DNA from: Ceratothoa steindachneri
Lineage: Eukaryota; Arthropoda; Malacostraca; Isopoda; Cymothoidae
Length of the DNA stretch: 64,000 nucleotides
NCBI GenBank assembly: GCA_963969495.1
Contig: OZ018338.1
Location: 45,825,206 to 45,889,205, forward strand
Reading direction: 5' to 3'
Shown here: one piece after another, positions 58,850 through 64,000 of the stretch
Numbering within the stretch: position 1 is the first letter of the stretch
How the letters are laid out: every line of letters starts with the position of its first letter
The notes under the pieces: model-generated
Database searches by the model: none
Told to the model about the DNA's origin: nothing
The model's input: only the letters and a program-made list of their open reading frames with translations
Program-made: the position numbers and the translations under genes

Positions 58850-59500
58850 GACCTACAGCATCACTTTCAAAAAAAGAACTGACTCTATCAAAGGGCAATT
58901 CTAGCCCTAAGAAATGAAACAGTGATGCCATGAATTGGAGACTTTGTCAAGAATTGCCAAAGGAGATAAAGATGTTTTTCTCTTATGATTACACTGTTGA
59001 CCCTGACCAAGCAGTTAACTATTCCACTGAGTTCCTTAACTACCTTGATCCTTCTGGAATGCATTCCTATAAGCTTTCTTTAAAAGAAAGAGCGCCAGTG
59101 ATGTTGTTAAGAAATTTGGATCCTCCGAAGCTATGTAATGGAACAAGACTAATTGTGAAAAAATTGATGCCTTACCTTCTTTAAGCTGAAATTTTAACTG
59201 ATCAGGAGAAAGGAGAATTTGTTCTCATTCCACGGATTACACTGATACCTACAAATATGTCATTTGAATTCAAAAGACTGCAATTTCCTATTCGAGTCAG
59301 CTTTGCAGTCTATCAACAAAATCCAAGGTTGTGGGACTTCATTTGCTACAACCTTGCTTTTCTCATGGTCAGCCTTATGTTGGATGCTCAAGAGTTGGAA
59401 AAAGGGAAAGACAAAGTATTCATATCCTGAAGCTTTGCTGAAGTTGCCATTATTTGGTTTACTAAATTTAGTAATGTCTTCATAATTTATTACATTTAAA
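58850..59500 (+). pseudogene. Helitron helicase (PIF1-like) C-terminal remnant
   Basis: This is the end of a Helitron Rep-helicase, the protein that drives rolling-circle transposition. Seen: YQRAILALRNETV, then after a frame change EFLNYLDPSGMHSYKLSLKE, APVMLLRNLDPPKLCNGTRL, IVKKLMPYLL, FVLIPRITLIPTNMSFEFKR, LQFPIRVSFA, SINKIQG, and HLLQPCFSHGQPYVGCSR, the last containing helicase motif VI. At least three frame changes and two stops are present. The Rep domain and helicase motifs I-IV are absent. The surrounding 470-bp repeats are probably noncoding parts of the same element. Confidence 0.88.
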
Positions 59501-59534
59501 TCAATACTAATTGTTTCAGGATTTAACAGTTGAT

Positions 59535-59577
59535 CTCATCATCATCTTCATCATCATCATCATCATCACTAACTATA
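59535..59577. repeat. (ATC)n-like microsatellite
   Basis: CATCATCATCTTCATCATCATC and similar text directly after the helicase remnant. Confidence 0.85.
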
Positions 59578-59619
59578 ATTTAAGAAGATGATTTTTTTGA
59601 GTATTTGAATAATAATTTC

Positions 59620-60040
59620 ATTTTAGTTTAGGTATGACTTATGTTTTTTTATCAAAGTTATTCTAATAATTCTTTTATAATATCAAAAAACAAAATGGTG
59701 AAGTTCAGAAATAAATATAAGTATCAAAATTTTGTGAACTTTTTAAAACCCAAACAAATACAAATGGTGAAGTTCAGAAAATTGATTTTTATATATCTTC
59801 TTCTATAACTATATTTTAGCAACGTGATATTTTGAAAGGGGGGAAATTTTGATAGAGTTTCCTTTTAAAATTATTATAATTGGCGAAGTTTAGGAAATTT
59901 CTAAAAATTTAACCATGGCTGATTTTTTTTAGATTTTAAATTATAATCTTAGTAGTTGAGCGCAAGCTCCCCCTGTAGGGGGGGGGGGGGTGGCGAAGCC
60001 ATTGCATGGTTTTATAATATTAAATCAATAAATTTTCCTG
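59620..60040 (+). repeat. Third unit of the ~470-bp repeat, with extra hairpin
   Basis: Same text as 57,763-58,540 but with about 40 extra bp at about 59,956-59,993 containing CCCCC-TGTA-GGGGG (59,969-59,982) and a long G-run. Helitrons end in a short GC hairpin, so this may mark a terminus, but no clear CTRR end follows. Confidence 0.7.
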
Positions 60041-61654
60041 TGCCTTTGTGATTCAAAATTAGTATGCTTTTTAAAATAAGTTTCTGGCCAGAGGTGACCA
60101 GTTTGCTCTCCATGAATGGTTTCTTCTTTTGAGGAGGGATTACGTGTAAATTCAAAAGGAATTAACACTAAAAAAAAAGGATGTTGGATATCTACTTCTC
60201 AGAGTGACGAAATGCTAATATGCCTCGGAATGATACCCGTACAAAACTGAATGCAGTCCCTCGGTGGGCACCTAACTGCTAGTTATAATACGAGTATAAA
60301 GGATATATTAAGGACTTTTGAGAAGGAGCCGAGGTTCGTTATACAATTTCCCTTATTACCCATTAAGGGGGCAGAAGTCAATTAGTGCCTCGTTTGCTCC
60401 CCTTTTGTGAAGGTTTTGCAACGTGGCGACTGAGAAGTGGGCGGTTTATAGCCTTGATGTGAAGTGAGTATTTTTTAGCGAATGGGTAGCTGATTGGATT
60501 GAGCCTCCTATCTTCTGATATCAACGAAACGAAAACAGTGGTTCAAATTTGTTCAACGCTCGGACGTTTTTTTATTTTCCGAACTGTTCTTTTTACTAAC
60601 ACCTTTCTCCTTTAACTGGTGACTAACTAATGAGTTGAGTCACCCTCCTTGGTTATCAGTCTCCTCCACATTCAATGCCGTTCAATTCTATTCATTTTCG
60701 GGGAAAAATCAAATGCACATAATCTTATATGGGAGACTAAAAATGACTCCAAGGATCATTACTTGTATTCTTTCTTCTCAACCTTCCTCATTCTCATTAC
60801 TACTCCAAATAAGGGGCTTTTTTCCCCTCCCTTTGCATCCCCGATTCTAAACCCCACGAGAGGAATTGCCTCCGTTGAGGAAAGGCTTAAGAAAGTTTCG
60901 TGTCCTCACGGTCCTTAGTGATCTCGTCCTCTCTACTTATAGATTTATCATCTAAATAAATAAAAAACTAACTTGAGTTGGAATAAAAATGATAATAAAA
61001 GTTTCACTTGGATTCTAAAAGATGCAGACTTTTATTTCCGAACTCCAAATAGGTCAAAAAGTTGAAAACAAAGCACAGGTGCAATTTTCATCGGATGAAG
61101 AGATCAATTACACTTAAACTTTGTTCCTGCACAGGATGAGCAAAGTCTTATTTTCAGGAATTGACTTATTCGAAAGAAAAATTCAAATTTAAGAAGCTTT
61201 TCTAATCTTTTAAATTGAATTTGCCTCTCTCAAAGTTTGTAAAAAGCACTTGTATAGCGCTCTTTTGTTTCACTAGCCATACTTTGTAGTTATCTTTTAG
61301 AATAGCAAAATATTTATTTTAAATTATCTGCACTGTACCATCTACCTACGAAATATTTTAAATATGTAATTTATTTTTTTCAAAAATGAATCCAATATAA
61401 TTAAATCTTAGTTCAATATTTAACAGTGGATATTTTTTTATTTCTGATTCTAACTGAAGTTATCTCTCTGCAAAATGAAACGAGATGGAGTTATAAGCTT
61501 GAGTTTTGGAATCGATAAAAGAAAAAATATTTAACAATAAAGTCAGGGAATGACTGCTTTACACGAATGGATATTCTTACTCGTTGAAGCGATACAGAAA
61601 ACTTTTGTAATTTGTTCTAGCTTTTCATTCTTTATGAAGTTGATTGATTTCCGC
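60041..61654. other. No supported gene
   Basis: Mixed and AT-rich DNA. Two overlapping ORFs at 60,635-60,918 are in different frames of the same text and show no domain. Confidence 0.6.
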
Positions 61655-63690
61655 TTTCTTGTGCGTGACCGGATTTTATACCAGCAGTGATACGTTTGGA
61701 AGTGGCTATTTTCTCCTTAACTGGCTTTATTGGAGGCTAGTTGAGGGAAAAGAAGAACGATCAATCTAAGCCGTCTTGAGGTAAAGTGTCTATTTGTTCG
61801 TTAAACATCTTTTTTTCCAGCTTCTTCACATACCATTCTTACTTATTTTTCACAACAGATTCCTGAACTACATACACTCACAGTTACACACACCTGCAGA
61901 CTCGGCGCCACCTCTCCCCAGATTCCATCCCAAATTACGCTCTTGGGTGCAATGACGAAGAGATGAGGAAGACGCGGCGTATTGCCCTGAGGACCTTGCG
62001 AGGCCGGCAAAAACCGGACAGGAGTAAGGTCTACGAGAGAATTTACGGCGAGCTTAATCTTTCCCTCGTACTGCTTATTGACTTATAAAATGGCTACACG
62101 GCTATCTGTGCAAGGGAGGTGGACATCGAAGCCCTCTCATCCACGCGGACCACAAAGATCCTTGAAAAAATAAATATTAAACCACAAAAACCTTTACAAA
62201 TACAAACACACATAAATGTTATCTGCCGCCGCCTCGACCCCTAGTTTGGAGGACACCCAATTTACCGATCACATATGAGATTTTTCGGAATTGTAAGCGG
62301 GCTAAAGTTGTAGAAGTGATAAAAGTTAAAGAATACACCGAGTGTTTAAAGTTGTATTTACCAAAACGTCAATGGGAATCAAAGCTAAACCAAACGACCT
62401 TCTCACATTTAATGTCGGCATCTGCCCTAAGCAGATTGAACGTGCGGAGTTGGTTGAGTTGCAAATGTGTTTCAAGTGCTACAGGTACAACGAACACACT
62501 ACCGCCACTTGCCCGAACTCTAGACACAATATGCTCTGTGTGCGCCGGCCAAGACCATTCCTGGGGCGAATGTAAAAGTTCGTTCCAGAAATGACTCAAT
62601 TGTAGTAGCCCACACAGAAAAATGGCGATGACGTGTCCTGTAAAGAATGAGCCAATTCAAAAAACAAAGGATAAAAGCAGAAAATAGGAGAAAAAGAAGG
62701 CTAACTCCACCTACGCGAAAGTTTTCATAGCACCTACCACTAAACCTACGTACCTGCAAATTGAAAATGGAAAGTCGAAAAAAATAATGTGCCTCATTTA
62801 TTATGCACACATTGTTTACTTGACTAAGCCTAGCACCTTCGTGAAGGAAATAAACACCATGCTCGTGAATAACGGCATGGGAATAATGTGGTTACCAGAA
62901 AACCTCCATCAAACGAGGTACTTCAAGTGAATCTCCAACCTAAGACCGAGAAGAGCGGCCAAATAGCTCCGACAACGAATAATGCCCTTTCAGAGGATCC
63001 TCAAATCCAAAATATGGCTTCCCGGCAGAAGGCACAAACTGACTTACAAACACACACAGCTATACCAACAACAGAATCACAAGTCGAGCAAATGAAGACT
63101 GCTACTGTAACGCCTAAGAAAGTGGAGCATTCGCCCTGCCCCCAAAAGGTTTCGTACTCAAGTCAACCGAGTAGGTCCTCTTCTTCCAAGATTCGGACTC
63201 CCCGCTACATGTATTACTTGACGATGATAAACCTCAGAGTATATGCTGCCGAAGGGAACCAGTTTCTAGACGACGTAGGCCCAGAAGATATTGTTGATGG
63301 CCTTAGGGCCTGACAATACAAATGGGACTACGAGGCTGACATACCTGAAGATCTGGTAAAGCAGTCTCTATTCCGTGACCTTATGTTGTTCTTACAGATG
63401 CAGAATTTCGTAAGGAGAGATCTGGCAAGGAAAAGACTCCTCCATCCGCCAATAAGAAAAAAAGTTGATATAGAATAAAAACTCTTCGTCATACACCTAC
63501 GCTATATTGCGACCATATTATCAAAAAGCTAGCCAAAAATTAAAGAAATCCTTACCCGACCGGAAACTTAAAACCTACTATATAATAGTTTTACCTACCG
63601 ATAATTACATTCCAATTACAACAACATTTCATCGAATGTTGACCTACCGTAGTAACAAGTTATTCTAGTTACTACAAAGGCTTGAATGCC
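61655..63690 (+). mobile_element. ORF1-only LINE derivative, copy 2
   Basis: Alignable end to end with 19,910-21,900. Coding segments: MRKTRRIALRTLRGRQKPDR and VYERIYGELN near 61,955-62,055, KVVFTKTSMGIKAKPNDLL, ICPKQIERAELVELQMCFK, CYRYNEHTTATCPNS (knuckle 1 intact), a second Cys/His cluster, HRKMAMTCPVK, IMCLIYYAHIVYLTKP and MLVNNGMGIMWLPEN. The longest frame (62,888-63,313) holds SRQKAQTDLQTHTA, VTPKKVEHSPCPQK and NLRVYAAEGNQFLDDVGPED; after one stop, YKWDYEADIPEDLVKQSLF follows. No nuclease or RT follows; a 3' region with a stem-loop ends it at about 63,690. Less damaged than copy 1. Confidence 0.78.
63649..63675 (+). repeat. 3' stem-loop of the ORF1-only element, copy 2
   Basis: GTAGTAAC (63,649-63,656) pairs with GTTACTAC (63,668-63,675) around an 11-nt loop, followed by AAAGGCTTGAATGCCAA. 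Confidence 0.78.
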
Positions 63691-64000
63691 AAACACTAAT
63701 CGTTGCTTATTTTTTATGTTTGTGCCTCATTCACCCTCAGGATTCAGCGACGCACCTTCACTATTGAAATCAAGAAGTTAAACCGATTATAAATTGGCTG
63801 CCTTCTTGCGGATAAAGATATAAAATGGACAGCGTACGTCGTGTCTACAGCCTATTTATTTAGATTACAAAACCGACTCATAAAGAACAAATCTCAATGC
63901 CCTTTGCCGCATTCATAATCTGGAGGGGGCAAAGCGAACATCCTACAGATTGCTATTTCTGCCTAGTCAACGTGACTAGATTTTCATCTAGAAGCAGACA
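63691..64000. other. No feature seen
   Basis: I see no coding or repeat signal in the last 310 bp. Confidence 0.6.

Noticed and set aside
1..64000. tRNA, rRNA, CRISPR arrays, bacterial operons
   Set aside because: No cloverleaf with A/B boxes, no rRNA-like stretch, no regularly spaced short repeats and no bacterial gene organisation were seen.

Overview
This window looks like repeat-filled DNA from an animal nuclear genome, most likely an arthropod and possibly a crustacean. I found no confident host gene, no rRNA or tRNA, and nothing prokaryotic. Nearly every recognisable coding segment belongs to a transposable element, and most are broken by stops, frameshifts or truncation. The arthropod guess rests on the mix of elements (Penelope-like, CR1-like, RTE-like, Tc1/mariner, Helitron, P/THAP), on (AT)n and (ATT)n microsatellites, and on two short TTAGG-type tracts. 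It is inference only.

Layout. 0.36-1.9 kb: Penelope-like element (PLE-1, minus strand), reverse transcriptase followed by a GIY-YIG nuclease. 3.2-7.2 kb: two-ORF LINE (plus) with a zinc-knuckle ORF1 and an APE nuclease/RT ORF2. 7.6-14.0 kb: two copies of one CR1/Jockey-like LINE (A1, A2) with a different AT-rich LINE (B) between them. 16.3-16.9 kb: an internally deleted THAP/P-element-like gene. 19.4 kb: possible retroelement aspartic protease. 19.9-21.9 kb: an element carrying only the zinc-knuckle ORF1; a second copy lies at 61.7-63.7 kb. 24.3 kb: mariner-like remnant. 28.4-30.0 kb: CR1-like and RTE-like remnants on the minus strand.

30.3-42.8 kb is the most informative part. It is a nest of three retroelements. 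A Penelope-like element (PLE-2) with terminal inverted repeats of about 530 bp is split twice. A young LTR retrotransposon (32,860-38,145) sits in its GIY-YIG domain with a perfect 5-bp target duplication (ATGGG). A CR1-type LINE (about 38,709-42,618) sits in its right inverted repeat. The LTR element runs on the minus strand and has a primer-binding site, a polypurine tract and near-identical LTRs. Its only ORF is a 388-residue coiled-coil Gag-like protein with no pol, so it appears non-autonomous.

42.8-43.9 kb: a mariner-like transposase gene. 44.4-45.5 kb: a retroelement Gag/RT fragment bounded by imperfect inverted repeats. 45.5-51.2 kb: mostly unassigned. 51.2-52.4 kb: LINE remnant ending in (ATT)n. 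56.0-56.4 kb: a second mariner type. 57.0-57.6 kb: a GC-rich island dense in GGTCG/CGACC words. 57.8-60.0 kb: a Helitron helicase remnant flanked by copies of a ~470-bp AT-rich repeat.

The genes do not form a host pathway. They are successive insertions, and the order of nesting gives relative ages. The best candidates for something new are the Gag-only LTR element with its unusual LTRs, the ORF1-only LINE derivative with a covarying 3' stem-loop, and the ribozyme-like motif at both ends of PLE-2. Boundaries given as 'about' are eye alignments.
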